In this document: piece after piece, positions 19,679 through 28,190 of the stretch | How positions within the stretch are numbered: position 1 is the stretch's first letter | Layout: each line of letters begins with the position of its first letter | From: JBOCEF01 sp047610385 | GTDB taxonomy: Bacteria > Pseudomonadota > Alphaproteobacteria > Rhodobacterales > Rhodobacteraceae | Direction of reading: 5' to 3' | DNA length: 64,000 nt | Assembly: GCA_047610385.1 (NCBI GenBank) | Contig: JBLGAC010000006.1 | Location: 59,571 to 123,570, forward strand | Translations under genes and position numbers: made by a program | Notes under the pieces: generated by a model | What the model was told of the DNA's origin: nothing | Databases searched by the model: none | What the model saw: the letters and a program-made list of their open reading frames with translations, nothing else

Positions 19679-20293
19679 ATGTTCACGGGGATCGTCACCG
19701 ATGTCGGGCAAATCGTCTCGGCCAAACGCAATGCGGATGGCGACCTGCGCGTGCGCATCGCCTGCCGCCCTGCGACCGCGAACGCGGCCGTCGGCGCCTC
19801 AATCGCCTGCGATGGCTGCTGCCTGACGGTGGTGGCGCGCGGCGACGGGGACGGGCGCGGCTGGTTTGATGCAGACGTGTCGGCGGAAAGCCTGTCCAAA
19901 ACTGCGCTTGGCGACTGGGCGACCGGCGCGCCGGTCAATCTGGAACGCGCGCTGAAGGTCGGGGATGAACTGGGCGGCCACATTGTGTCGGGCCATGTGG
20001 ACGGGGTGGCGGAAATCGTGTCCGTCACGCCCGAAAACGACAGCGTGCGCGTGCGTCTGCGTGCCCCGGCGCATCTGGCCAGATTTATCGCGCCCAAGGG
20101 CTCAGTCGCGCTGATGGGCACGTCCCTGACCGTGAATGAGGTCGAGGGCGCTGAATTTGGCATCAACCTGATCCCGCACACGCAGCAGGTGACATCCTGG
20201 GCCGGCATCGCGCCGGGCAGCCGCGTGAATCTCGAAATCGATACCCTTGCGCGCTATGTCGCGCGGCTGCGGGAAACTGAGGACATGGCATGA
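19679..20293 (+). CDS. ribE: Riboflavin synthase alpha subunit
   Basis: A 204-residue enzyme that dismutates two 6,7-dimethyl-8-ribityllumazines to riboflavin. It starts with the canonical MFTGIV and has two lumazine-binding repeats; the second contains GGHIVSGHVDG and SLTVNEVEG. First gene of the ribE-ribBX-ribH-nusB operon, with its stop overlapping the next start by 4 bases. I looked for an FMN riboswitch in the 114 bases upstream and found no conserved box. Confidence 0.95.
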   Translation: MFTGIVTDVGQIVSAKRNADGDLRVRIACRPATANAAVGASIACDGCCLTVVARGDGDGRGWFDADVSAESLSKTALGDWATGAPVNLERALKVGDELGGHIVSGHVDGVAEIVSVTPENDSVRVRLRAPAHLARFIAPKGSVALMGTSLTVNEVEGAEFGINLIPHTQQVTSWAGIAPGSRVNLEIDTLARYVARLRETEDMA

Positions 20294-21405
20294 GCCAGCA
20301 TGGACAGGGCGACGTGATCTCCCCCATTGAGGAGATCATTGAGGACGCGCGCAACGGGCGCATGTTCATTCTGGTGGACCATGAGGACCGCGAAAACGAG
20401 GGTGATCTGGTGATCCCCGCGCAGATGGCAACGCCGGACGCGATCAACTTCATGGCCACCCACGGGCGCGGGCTGATCTGCCTGACCATGACCGGGCGGC
20501 GCCTTGACGAACTGGGCCTGACGCTGATGAGTGCGAGCAACCAGTCGCGCCATGAAACCGCCTTCACCGTGTCGATTGAGGCGCGCGAAGGCGTGACCAC
20601 CGGCATCTCCGCCCATGACCGGGCGCGCACCGTGGCGGTGGCCATCGATTCGCGCACCACGCCAACAGACATCGCGACACCGGGGCATGTGTTCCCGCTG
20701 CGCGCAAAAGAAGGCGGCGTGCTGGTACGCGCAGGCCATACTGAGGCGGCGACCGACATTTCCCGCCTTGCCGGTCTGAACCCGTCAGGCGTGATCTGCG
20801 AGATCATGAACGATGACGGCACCATGGCGCGCCTGCCCGATCTGATCGGCTTTGCGCAGCGCCACGGGCTGAAGATCGGGACCATCGCTGACCTGATCGC
20901 GTATCGCCGCCGCCATGACAGCCTTGTGCGCGAGGCGGTTGCCCAGCCGATTTCGTCGGAATATGGCGGTGATTGGCTGCTGCGGGTCTTCAAGGACGAT
21001 GTTGGCGGAGTGGAACACATCGCGCTGACCAAGGGCGATCTGACCACGGGCGGCCCGGTGATGGTGCGGATGCACGCGCTCAACCCCCTCGATGATCTGT
21101 TGGGGTTTGACCGGGCGCGCTCTCATCAGCTGCCCGACGCCATGACCGCCATCGCTGCCGAAGGGCGCGGCGTGGTGGTGCTGCTGCGGGACATGAGCGA
21201 AACGGCCATCTCTGACCGGCTGAACGGGGCCAAAGTGACCCCCGGCGCGCTGCGCCAGTATGGGATGGGGGCGCAGATCCTTGGGGCGTTGGGGGTGCAT
21301 GAGATGATCCTTTTAACGAATTCCAAGCGCCCGAACCCGGTGGGGCTTGAAGGCTATGGCCTTTCAATCGTAGAGACGCGGCCCATTCCTCATCAGGAGA
21401 GCTGA
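20290..21405 (+). CDS. ribB: 3,4-dihydroxy-2-butanone-4-phosphate synthase with degenerate GTP cyclohydrolase II domain
   Basis: A 371-residue two-domain protein. The first half (about 1-205) is RibB, with VDHEDRENEGDL and RAGHTEAATDI metal/substrate motifs. The second half follows the RibA fold, but its zinc site (normally C-x2-D...C-x-C) reads MVRMHALNPLDDLLGFDRAR, with no cysteines. GTP cyclohydrolase activity is therefore probably lost (a RibBX arrangement). A true RibA must lie elsewhere. It overlaps ribE and is 1 base from ribH. Confidence 0.92.
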   Translation: MSQHGQGDVISPIEEIIEDARNGRMFILVDHEDRENEGDLVIPAQMATPDAINFMATHGRGLICLTMTGRRLDELGLTLMSASNQSRHETAFTVSIEAREGVTTGISAHDRARTVAVAIDSRTTPTDIATPGHVFPLRAKEGGVLVRAGHTEAATDISRLAGLNPSGVICEIMNDDGTMARLPDLIGFAQRHGLKIGTIADLIAYRRRHDSLVREAVAQPISSEYGGDWLLRVFKDDVGGVEHIALTKGDLTTGGPVMVRMHALNPLDDLLGFDRARSHQLPDAMTAIAAEGRGVVVLLRDMSETAISDRLNGAKVTPGALRQYGMGAQILGALGVHEMILLTNSKRPNPVGLEGYGLSIVETRPIPHQES

Positions 21406-21406
21406 C

Positions 21407-21943
21407 ATGGCCAGCCATGAGGCGCACGGCATTCTTCCCGTTCCCGCCCTGTCCCCGGCGCCGCATCTGCTGCTGGTCGCAGCCCCGTTCTATCGCCGCA
21501 TCGCCGACGACATGATCGCTGGCGCGGCGGCGGCGCTGAACGCCATCGGCGCGACCTATGACGTGGTTGAGGTCCCCGGCGCGCTGGAAATTCCGACCGC
21601 GATCCGCCTGGCGTCCCGCGCCGGGCGCTATGACGGGTTCGTGGCCTTGGGCTGCGTGATCCGTGGTGAAACAACCCATTACGACACAGTGTGCAACGAC
21701 AGTTCGCGCGCGATCCAGCTGCTGGGGCTTGAAGGCATCTGCATCGGCAACGGCATCCTGACCGTGGAAAACATGGATCAGGCCGCCGTGCGCGCCGATC
21801 CCGGTGCGATGAACAAAGGCGGCGGCGCGGCAGAGGCAGCGTTGCACCTGATCGCGCTAGCACGGCGATTTGCGCCCCGGCGCATCCATTCAGCGCCCGA
21901 GGGCGAAATTCTCATGGCCTCGGCCGACACAAACAAGGCCTGA
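21407..21943 (+). CDS. ribH: 6,7-dimethyl-8-ribityllumazine synthase
   Basis: A 178-residue enzyme that condenses the RibB product with the ribitylaminouracil to form lumazine, just before RibE. Motifs seen are VPGALEIPTAI, ALGCVIRGETTHYD and GILTVENMDQA. The N-terminal extension and the C-terminal tail (after RRFAPRR) make it slightly longer than the usual 155-160 residues. It lies between ribB and nusB, as is common in this phylum. Confidence 0.94.
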   Translation: MASHEAHGILPVPALSPAPHLLLVAAPFYRRIADDMIAGAAAALNAIGATYDVVEVPGALEIPTAIRLASRAGRYDGFVALGCVIRGETTHYDTVCNDSSRAIQLLGLEGICIGNGILTVENMDQAAVRADPGAMNKGGGAAEAALHLIALARRFAPRRIHSAPEGEILMASADTNKA

Positions 21944-21945
21944 AC

Positions 21946-22431
21946 ATGACCCGCGCCCCCAACATCAAGGCCGACGAGAAGCGCCTGAGGAAATCTGCCG
22001 CCCGGCTTGCCGCCGTGCAGGCCCTGTTCCAGATGGAAAGCTCCGGCGCAGATTACCGCGCCGTGCAGGCAGAATTTGAAACCCACCGCCTGGGCCAGAC
22101 CGTCGACGGGGCAGAGTTCCGCGTGCCCGACATCGAATTGTTCCGCGCATTGCTGTCCAATGTGGTGAACCTGCAGGCTGAGGTTGACCAGCTGACCGAC
22201 CGCGCGCTGGTTGCCAAATGGCCGATCAACCGCATTGATCCGACCCTGCGCGCCCTGTTTCGCGCCGCGGGGGCCGAGCTGCTGGCCATGCCGAAGACCC
22301 CGCCCAAGGTGATCATCAAGGAATTCGTCGACGTCGCCGCCGCCTTTTTCCCTGAGGGCAAAGAACCCGGCTTCGTCAATGCCGTGCTCGACCATATGGC
22401 CCGTGAAACCCGGCCCGACGCCTTCGCCTGA
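21946..22431 (+). CDS. nusB: Transcription antitermination factor NusB
   Basis: A 161-residue all-helical RNA-binding factor that works with NusE at boxA in rRNA antitermination. It has the N-terminal ARLAAVQALFQME and the C-terminal KVIIKEFVDVAAAF and FVNAVLDHMAR motifs. It starts 2 bases after the ribH stop and is the last gene of the rib operon, followed at once by an intrinsic terminator. Confidence 0.94.
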   Translation: MTRAPNIKADEKRLRKSAARLAAVQALFQMESSGADYRAVQAEFETHRLGQTVDGAEFRVPDIELFRALLSNVVNLQAEVDQLTDRALVAKWPINRIDPTLRALFRAAGAELLAMPKTPPKVIIKEFVDVAAAFFPEGKEPGFVNAVLDHMARETRPDAFA

Positions 22432-22438
22432 CCCCTTG

Positions 22439-22476
22439 CCCATGGCGCGCCTGACGGGCGCGCCATGGGCAATTTT
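22439..22476 (+). terminator. Intrinsic terminator of the rib-nusB operon
   Basis: A perfect 13-bp stem (CCCATGGCGCGCC at 22439-22451 pairing with 22457-22469) with a 5-base loop is followed by CAATTTT. It lies 8 bases after the nusB stop. It also argues against using the ATG at 22465 as the start of the next gene. Confidence 0.88.
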
Positions 22477-22623
22477 CTGAAAATCGACCGGCTACGCCCG
22501 CGGCTGGTGATGTACGCGCTTTTGCGCAAAGCTTCTTTAACTCCGTTGAGCACATTGTGTGAACGCACGCGCGGGAAGATCCCGCGTGGCTGCGCGCGCG
22601 CAGTGGCAATGATGGAGGGCGCT

Positions 22624-24624
22624 GTGAGCGAACTGACCAGAACATGGCTCCTCGCGTTCGGGAGCCTGATCCTTATTGTGATCGTCGGTTTCGCCCTCAT
22701 GGAGCGGCAGTATCGCTGGACGCGTGCGGATGAAATCAACGCGACCGCTGCTCAGAACCTGAAAGACGACATCATCCATATCGCGCAGCTCGCGCGGTAT
22801 GCGTCGTTGGGCCAGACTGGTCCGTTTTCGCTGGTCTTGCCGATGCAGGTCCAACACGATCTTGACGACGCCGTGCGCCATCTGCGCGATTGGACCGACG
22901 ACGTCAACAACCTGGGCCTTTCCTCGCCCATGGCAGATCAGACCGCAGCGCAGCGGGTGAAATCACTGTCTGAGGCGCTGAAACGCAGCGCATTGCTGCT
23001 CATGCGGTTTCCCGAAGGCACGCCAAAGGTGGGGGGGCGCCTTGCAGCAGCGGCGGAAGCAGCGCTGGCCGCCGGCAGCATGGCGGCCACGCGGGCCGCC
23101 GGGCGGGCTGAGCGCAGCCACGCCGACCTCATGCGCCGCGCCACGGCCTTCGCCATCTTGGTGGTTGGTGCGCTGATCTCCATCGCGCTGCTGCTGGTGC
23201 GCCCGTTGACGCAGGCCTACGCTGCCCGCGGCCGCCGCCTGACGGAAATGGAGGCGCGCATGGCCCATGGCGCGCTGCACGATCCGCTGACAGGCCTGCC
23301 CAACCGCCGGCATCTGACCGAACATCTGACCGGAGTTCTTGCAGCCGCCGGGCGCAGCGGACGAGTCGCAGCGGCGCTGCATATTGATCTCGACCGCTTC
23401 CAGTCCATCAACGACTCGCTTGGCATCGCGGTCGGCGACCGGGTGCTGCGGCGCTGCGCCACCATCATGCGCGCTGAGACCCGGCGAAGTGACTTCATCA
23501 CCCGGGTCGGCGCGGACGAATTTGTGATCGTGCTCTCTCAAATCACCAATCTTGAAGAGCTGACAAGCTTGGGTGCCCGGCTGATCGAACGGCTAGGCGA
23601 ACCGATCGTGCTTGATGGCAACGAGGTGCGGATGGGCGCGAGCGTCGGCATCGCGATGGCGGAGCCAAACAAGCTCAACACCGAACGGTTGCTGATGAAC
23701 GCCGGTCTTGCGCTGCTTGACGCTAAATCAGGCGGGCGCAACCGCTATGCGATGTTCACCAAAGGACGACGGACCGAATTCGAAAAACGCCGCCGCGTCG
23801 CCACCGAACTGCGCGATGCCCTGACCCGTGATGAGCTGGAGCCATTCTTCCAGCCTCAGGTCTGCGCACGCACCGGGCGCCCCGTTGGCTTTGAGGCGCT
23901 GGTGCGCTGGCGCCACCCCGAACGCGGGCTGCTGACGCCGTTCCATTTCCTCGACGTCGCTGAAGAAACTGGATTAATTGAGGAAATCGGCGAACTGGTC
24001 ACGCGCCGGGCACTGTCGGCGCTGGCGATCTGGCGCTCCATGGGGCTGCCGGCAGAGCGGATCGGGATCAACATCTCAGCCAAGGAACTGCGCGACAGTG
24101 GCTTCGTGGACAAGCTTTCGTGGGATGTGGACGCGTCGGGATTGCAGCCGTGCAATGTGGGAATCGAAATCTTGGAATCGGTGCTGATCGATGATGACAA
24201 CGACCCGGTGATCCGCAATGTGGCGGCGCTCAGCTCGGCCGGGTTTTCGGTCGAGCTGGATGATTTCGGCACCGGCCACGCCTCGATCGGCAATCTTAAG
24301 AAATTCCGGGTGAACAAAATCAAGATTGACCGATCTTTCATCACCGACATCGACACCCAGCCGGACCAACAAAAGATCACCCGCGCCATGATCAATCTGG
24401 CCCATTCGCTGGATGTCGAAGCGCTGGTGGAGGGGGTAGAGACCGAAGCTGAGCTGCACCGCCTGCGCGCCATGGGCTGCGACGCGGTGCAGGGCTATCT
24501 GATAGGCCGCCCGATGGCCGAAGCCGACGCGCTGATCTGGCTGAAATCCCAGGTCAACGGGAAATCGCCCTATTGGGTCAACGGCTCCAGCGACGATGTG
24601 CTGAGCGGCGGCCTTGGGATCTGA
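22624..24624 (+). CDS. Membrane GGDEF-EAL cyclic-di-GMP protein
   Basis: About 666 residues: membrane segment (LLAFGSLILIVIVGFALM), periplasmic helical sensor, second membrane segment (FAILVVGALISIALLLV), GGDEF domain, EAL domain. The GGDEF signature is altered to RVGADEF, while the EAL domain keeps FEALVRWRHP, DDFGTGHAS and KIDRSFI. Net phosphodiesterase activity seems likelier than cyclase, but this is inferred. The GTG at 22624 has GGAGGG just upstream; ATGs at 22609/22612 are alternatives. It is a single gene after the nusB terminator. Confidence 0.87.
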   Translation: MSELTRTWLLAFGSLILIVIVGFALMERQYRWTRADEINATAAQNLKDDIIHIAQLARYASLGQTGPFSLVLPMQVQHDLDDAVRHLRDWTDDVNNLGLSSPMADQTAAQRVKSLSEALKRSALLLMRFPEGTPKVGGRLAAAAEAALAAGSMAATRAAGRAERSHADLMRRATAFAILVVGALISIALLLVRPLTQAYAARGRRLTEMEARMAHGALHDPLTGLPNRRHLTEHLTGVLAAAGRSGRVAAALHIDLDRFQSINDSLGIAVGDRVLRRCATIMRAETRRSDFITRVGADEFVIVLSQITNLEELTSLGARLIERLGEPIVLDGNEVRMGASVGIAMAEPNKLNTERLLMNAGLALLDAKSGGRNRYAMFTKGRRTEFEKRRRVATELRDALTRDELEPFFQPQVCARTGRPVGFEALVRWRHPERGLLTPFHFLDVAEETGLIEEIGELVTRRALSALAIWRSMGLPAERIGINISAKELRDSGFVDKLSWDVDASGLQPCNVGIEILESVLIDDDNDPVIRNVAALSSAGFSVELDDFGTGHASIGNLKKFRVNKIKIDRSFITDIDTQPDQQKITRAMINLAHSLDVEALVEGVETEAELHRLRAMGCDAVQGYLIGRPMAEADALIWLKSQVNGKSPYWVNGSSDDVLSGGLGI

Positions 24625-25389
24625 CCCCCCCCGATCGGCGGATCAAGCAGGGCAAGGATTGCCTGCCGCGCGTGCAAGGCCCCCTTGATCGGCCGCATCA
24701 ACCGGGAGCGTGAACAGTCAAGCGTTGGCCGTTGGGGCGGCGATCAAGACCGCGCGGCAAACAGCATCTGGTTGACGGCACCCCCAGCAAACAGACCTTT
24801 GTAATCGGCATGTCGACAGCCGCATCAATCATCCCAGCGACCACATCGTGGGGCTTTTTGGCGGCCTGTGCCCCGGGTTCCTGCTTTTCGCCGCCGCCCA
24901 TATCAGGCAATTCAGCTTGATCAGCCTTGTTCTGGAAACATGGCACTGACAGCGACTTAAGCGCCACGGCCTGCCCATTCATCAGCATGTGCAGGACCGC
25001 CGCATTCGCGCAAAAGCGCAACCAGATCAACGCTGATCACACCCCACAGGCTGGTTCATACCCCAGCCATGTCGACGGGAACCGGCGTGACGCCCGACCT
25101 GACTTTGGCATGAATATTGATGCTGAACGCAGGATCCGTCGCCTCAGCCACAGCGATTTCCACTGGCAAAGCGGTGCCTTCGCGCAGAACCGACACTTAC
25201 GTCAAGTTTTCTACGGGGGCGGTGCGTCATTACTCGGCGGACCTTGCCAGTCCAAATTTCACAGCAGAGAGGGGCGGCTTTGGGTATTTGATGTAATGAC
25301 AATATAGTTCCAATATGAGTTATGTTTTAAAAATAATTATGAATTTATTCTAAATTATATTTCATAAAACAACTATACCTCCATAAATA
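24625..25389. other. Gene-poor stretch with coding relics on the minus strand
   Basis: No intact gene. On the minus strand protein-like segments appear in different frames: about 25196-25060 reads LREGTALPVEIAVAEATDPA and on to a TGA at about 25057, then continues in the same frame for about 32 codons (GVISVDLVALLRECGGPAHA) to 24961. A third piece (NKADQAELPDMGGGEKQEPG, then DVVAGMIDAAVDMPIT) lies in another frame at about 24920-24770. I read this as a decayed gene or genes of unknown family. The last ~100 bases are very AT-rich. Confidence 0.5.
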
Positions 25390-25392
25390 TCA
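25285..25392. other. AT-rich island
   Basis: A stretch of about 105 bases dominated by A and T (for example TTTTAAAAATAATTATGAAT) in an otherwise strongly GC-rich sequence. It lies immediately downstream of the XrtE gene block. No gene or repeat was recognised in it. Confidence 0.8.
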
Positions 25393-25680
25393 ATGATCAT
25401 TCTTCAACTCAACAACGGCCAAAGGCCCCTTGGCCAACAGTTTCTCCGACAAGGTGCGCGCGGGGATGGGGGCGTCCCCAAAGGGGGCGGCCGCCGCGAC
25501 TGTGTCAGGGAGGGGCACCGCAATCAGCCCAAGCTGCCAGAGGGTGCATGCCTCAATGATCCGAACCTGCGGCGCATGACGGGCAGCAATGCAAAGCATG
25601 CCTTCGCCATCCGGGGCCATAAAGCTTGTGGCGGGCTTTGTGATCAGATCAGGCGGCCACCACCGCGCGCACAGCTTCAA
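25390..25680 (-). CDS. Hypothetical small protein downstream of xrtE
   Basis: A 96-codon frame read from a TTG at 25680; an internal ATG at 25620 is an alternative start. The later part (VRIIEACTLWQLGLIAVPLP) has GC-rich third positions like real genes here. It follows xrtE by 87 bases on the same strand, so could be the last gene of that block or the tail of a degraded gene. No family recognised. Confidence 0.35.
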   Translation of the reverse strand: MKLCARWWPPDLITKPATSFMAPDGEGMLCIAARHAPQVRIIEACTLWQLGLIAVPLPDTVAAAAPFGDAPIPARTLSEKLLAKGPLAVVELKNDH

Positions 25681-25767
25681 AAGCTGGTCCTGGCGCGCCG
25701 GGCGGATTTGCCCGCTGGATGCATGACGCGGCTTGATGGGATCTGGCGGCGGCGCAGGGGCACACCT

Positions 25768-27414
25768 TCAGATCACCGACCAATTCCCAGTGACCGCCGC
25801 CCAGGCAGCGATGATCCCGTTTGCCACCCCATGGGCGAGGATCGCATCCGTGACCCGCCCGCGCCGCAATGTCAGCAGCGCAAAGGCAACCCCTGCCAGC
25901 CCCGCCAGCAGCCACCGGTCATGCAACGCGGCAAACAGGCCCGAGGACACGGCAATCGCCACAATCCGCATCGCCGTGCCCCCCACATCAAGGCGCCGCA
26001 GCAGGTAGCCGCGAAAAAACAGTTCCTCAATCAACGGCACGAACAGGGCGGTGCCAGCGACGCGCGCGACCGCCCACAACAGGAACATCGCCGGGGTCAT
26101 CGCGGCCAGCGCGATGCTGAGCGGGGTCTGATCTGCGCCCCCGCCGATCTGCGCCATCAGCCAGACCGCGCCGATCACCGCCCCGACCCCGATGGCAACC
26201 GGATCAAGCCGCCATTCAAACCGCAGATAAAGCCGCCGAAACACCACCAGCGCCGCCGCCATGGCCAGCACCCGCAACGGGTAATGCACCGCCGGCGTCT
26301 CAGCAAAGGTCGAGGCGATCAACGCCGTGACCATGAACGCCACGAAGGGCAGGATCTGCGCCGCATTGATATCCTCGGCGATGGGCGGGGGCGCATGGGC
26401 CGCGGCGCGCGGCGCGTCGGTGGCCGCGCGCCAGAACCACGGAATGGTCCGCGACACCGCGATCATCCCCAATGACAGCGCTGAAAACAGCAGCCAGCCC
26501 GCATGGCTGTGAAACCCGTTCACCGCCAGATCAGGCGACACATGGGCACCGATCCAGATCAGCGCGCTGATCCGCACCGAATTCAACATCCAGCTGAGCG
26601 CAAGCCCGATCGGGATCAGCACCAGCACGTGGGGAAACCGCAGCTCGCTGCGGAACACGGTCAGATAGAAGGCCGCGAACAGGGTGATCAGCAAAATCCC
26701 CTCAACGCCCGAACATTGCTGCGCGACCGAGACGTCGAACCCGTCCGCACCGATCACGCGCAGGGCGGGATCGCTGATCACGTCCATGCCAATGCCGTTC
26801 AGCATCATGATCACGGTCTGGAAGGTTGCTTCGCTGATGACCTCCCACTGCCACAGAGACGTGAAGGCGCGCGCCATCTCTGGCGACAACGCCGCGGCGA
26901 CCAGCCCGACCGCCAGCAGGGGGCCACCGCTGCGCAGCGCCGCGGCCCAGGCGCGCGGCGGTGCGATCACCATCAGCGCGCCGACCGCCGCCAGCGCCGA
27001 TCCGGCCACCCATGCCGCGAACGCCACTGCCATCATCGCCGCCGGAACCTTAGCCACCAGAATCGCCCAAGGCGCGGCCAGCAGCACCGCGCCCGCCATG
27101 TTCATCGCCAACCAGCCCAGAGGCGCGCGGCCTGCGCCCGTGGCAGCGACGCCGAGGGCCTGCATCACCCCGGGCCGCGCCCACACAAAGACCAGCAACA
27201 TGCCAAGCACCGAGATCGCCCGCAGCACCATGGTCGACATCATCTTGCACAGCGCGGGGGGTGCGTTCTCACGACACTCAAACGAATTTTCGAATTGATA
27301 GAGAGTGCTGAGGATCAACAGCTCAGCCATCACCAACGCGACCATCGGCAGCACGCGCCACATCAGCCGTGCCAATGGCGCAGGCGACGCAACGGGCTGC
27401 ACAGATGGCATCAT
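25768..27414 (-). CDS. xrtE: Exosortase E fused to CPBP-family protease (VPEID-CTERM system)
   Basis: A 548-residue polytopic inner-membrane protein. The exosortase part (about 1-325) has the catalytic triad: Cys in AQQCSGVEG (C234), Arg in LNSVRISAL (R281) and His in NGFHSHAGW (H302/H304). The second part (about 350-548) is a CPBP/CAAX-type protease with EELFFRGYLL (E463-E464, R468), AALHDRW (H498) and AHGVAN (H528, N532). This fusion is the known exosortase E form, which pairs with VPEID-CTERM sorting signals. Three such substrates lie immediately upstream on the same strand, so operon partnership is strongly indicated. Confidence 0.92.
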   Translation of the reverse strand: MMPSVQPVASPAPLARLMWRVLPMVALVMAELLILSTLYQFENSFECRENAPPALCKMMSTMVLRAISVLGMLLVFVWARPGVMQALGVAATGAGRAPLGWLAMNMAGAVLLAAPWAILVAKVPAAMMAVAFAAWVAGSALAAVGALMVIAPPRAWAAALRSGGPLLAVGLVAAALSPEMARAFTSLWQWEVISEATFQTVIMMLNGIGMDVISDPALRVIGADGFDVSVAQQCSGVEGILLITLFAAFYLTVFRSELRFPHVLVLIPIGLALSWMLNSVRISALIWIGAHVSPDLAVNGFHSHAGWLLFSALSLGMIAVSRTIPWFWRAATDAPRAAAHAPPPIAEDINAAQILPFVAFMVTALIASTFAETPAVHYPLRVLAMAAALVVFRRLYLRFEWRLDPVAIGVGAVIGAVWLMAQIGGGADQTPLSIALAAMTPAMFLLWAVARVAGTALFVPLIEELFFRGYLLRRLDVGGTAMRIVAIAVSSGLFAALHDRWLLAGLAGVAFALLTLRRGRVTDAILAHGVANGIIAAWAAVTGNWSVI

Positions 27415-27470
27415 CGTGGGTCAAATCCCTTGTTCGAAAACCGCGCAGACAAGCGGCGGCCGACGGGCCG

Positions 27471-27635
27471 TCATTTGCGCCGACGGCGTTCCCAGATCAG
27501 CGCGCTGATGCCGCCGACCGCACCGATGGCGGCCAGACCGCTGAGGCCGTCGATCTCGGGAACCGAAATCGACGCACCGGCGAAAGCGGGCGAAGACATC
27601 AGGATAATCCCAAGCGAGATGAGCACCATATTCAT
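27471..27635 (-). CDS. VPEID-CTERM minimal peptide, copy 3
   Basis: A 54-residue peptide, MNMVLISLGIILMSSPAFAG then ASISVPEIDGLSGL, a hydrophobic segment and the basic end WERRRRK. A signal peptide (cleavage likely after AFA) leads almost directly into the sorting signal. Expected cleavage by exosortase at the VPEID region would leave only a few residues. AAGGGA lies upstream of the ATG. Nearest the xrtE gene of the three copies, 57 bases away. Confidence 0.88.
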   Translation of the reverse strand: MNMVLISLGIILMSSPAFAGASISVPEIDGLSGLAAIGAVGGISALIWERRRRK

Positions 27636-27675
27636 TGAAAAGCATCCCTTGGGTTAAATTGGCGGTGGGGCGAGG

Positions 27676-27837
27676 TCACGAGCGCCGACGCTCCCACACA
27701 AAGGCCACGACGCCCGCAATCGCGGCCATGGCGGTCAGACCGCTCAGCCCGTCGATTTCGGGCACAAGCAGCGGCGGCGGCGCGAAAGCAGGCCCCGCCA
27801 GCAGCGCAATATAGGCGGTCAGGAAAAATTTGCTCAT
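27676..27837 (-). CDS. VPEID-CTERM minimal peptide, copy 2
   Basis: A 53-residue peptide starting MSKFFLTAYIALLAGPAFA, then PPPLLVPEIDGLSGL, a hydrophobic helix and the end WERRRS. The ATG at 27837 has AGGAAAGG upstream; an in-frame ATG ten codons earlier would spoil the signal peptide. The VPEIDGLSGLTAMAA stretch is nearly identical to the next copy, pointing to tandem duplication. The proline-rich mature end differs from the other two copies. Confidence 0.88.
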   Translation of the reverse strand: MSKFFLTAYIALLAGPAFAPPPLLVPEIDGLSGLTAMAAIAGVVAFVWERRRS

Positions 27838-27915
27838 AAGGTGGCCTTTCCTGAGATATATTTGCACACAAGGCGCGACAGTCCCCGGTCAATGGCGACC
27901 GGGAACGCCTGCGGA

Positions 27916-28077
27916 TCACTTCCGGCGGCGGCGTTCCCACACCAGCGTGACCACGCCAGCAACGGCGGCCATCGCCGTCAGCCCGCTGAGACCGTCGATT
28001 TCCGGCACTGGAACGACGCCTGCGAAGGCCGGGCTGGCGGCGAGAATGGCGATCGCGGCAAGATAGTATTTTGTCAT
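27916..28077 (-). CDS. VPEID-CTERM minimal peptide, copy 1
   Basis: A 53-residue peptide starting MTKYYLAAIAILAASPAFA, then GVVPVPEIDGLSGL, a hydrophobic helix and WERRRRK. It is first in the transcription order of the three copies, 114 bases downstream of a sterol-desaturase-family gene. The start at 28077 gives a clean signal peptide; the longer in-frame version (ATG 28146) does not. The interval upstream is AT-rich and may hold the promoter. Confidence 0.87.
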   Translation of the reverse strand: MTKYYLAAIAILAASPAFAGVVPVPEIDGLSGLTAMAAVAGVVTLVWERRRRK

Positions 28078-28190
28078 TCTGTAAAGTTCCCCAACTGCAG
28101 AAATGGTCCCACCTGACGCCAGATGAAAGCGCAGATGGCCCCTCACGATAAGTTCATCTTACATTAACAAATTAGCAATCCAAAGTGAAA

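Noticed and set aside
22465..22611. Upstream ATG start (22465) for the GGDEF-EAL gene
   Set aside because: It lies inside the right arm of the nusB terminator and has no ribosome binding site.
25390..25392. AT-rich islands as a replication origin
   Set aside because: No DnaA-box cluster, dnaA, repABC or parAB gene is near any island.
25393..27657. Plus-strand frames 25393-26475 and 26503-27657
   Set aside because: They are Arg/His/Pro/Gln-rich shadows of xrtE and the VPEID genes.
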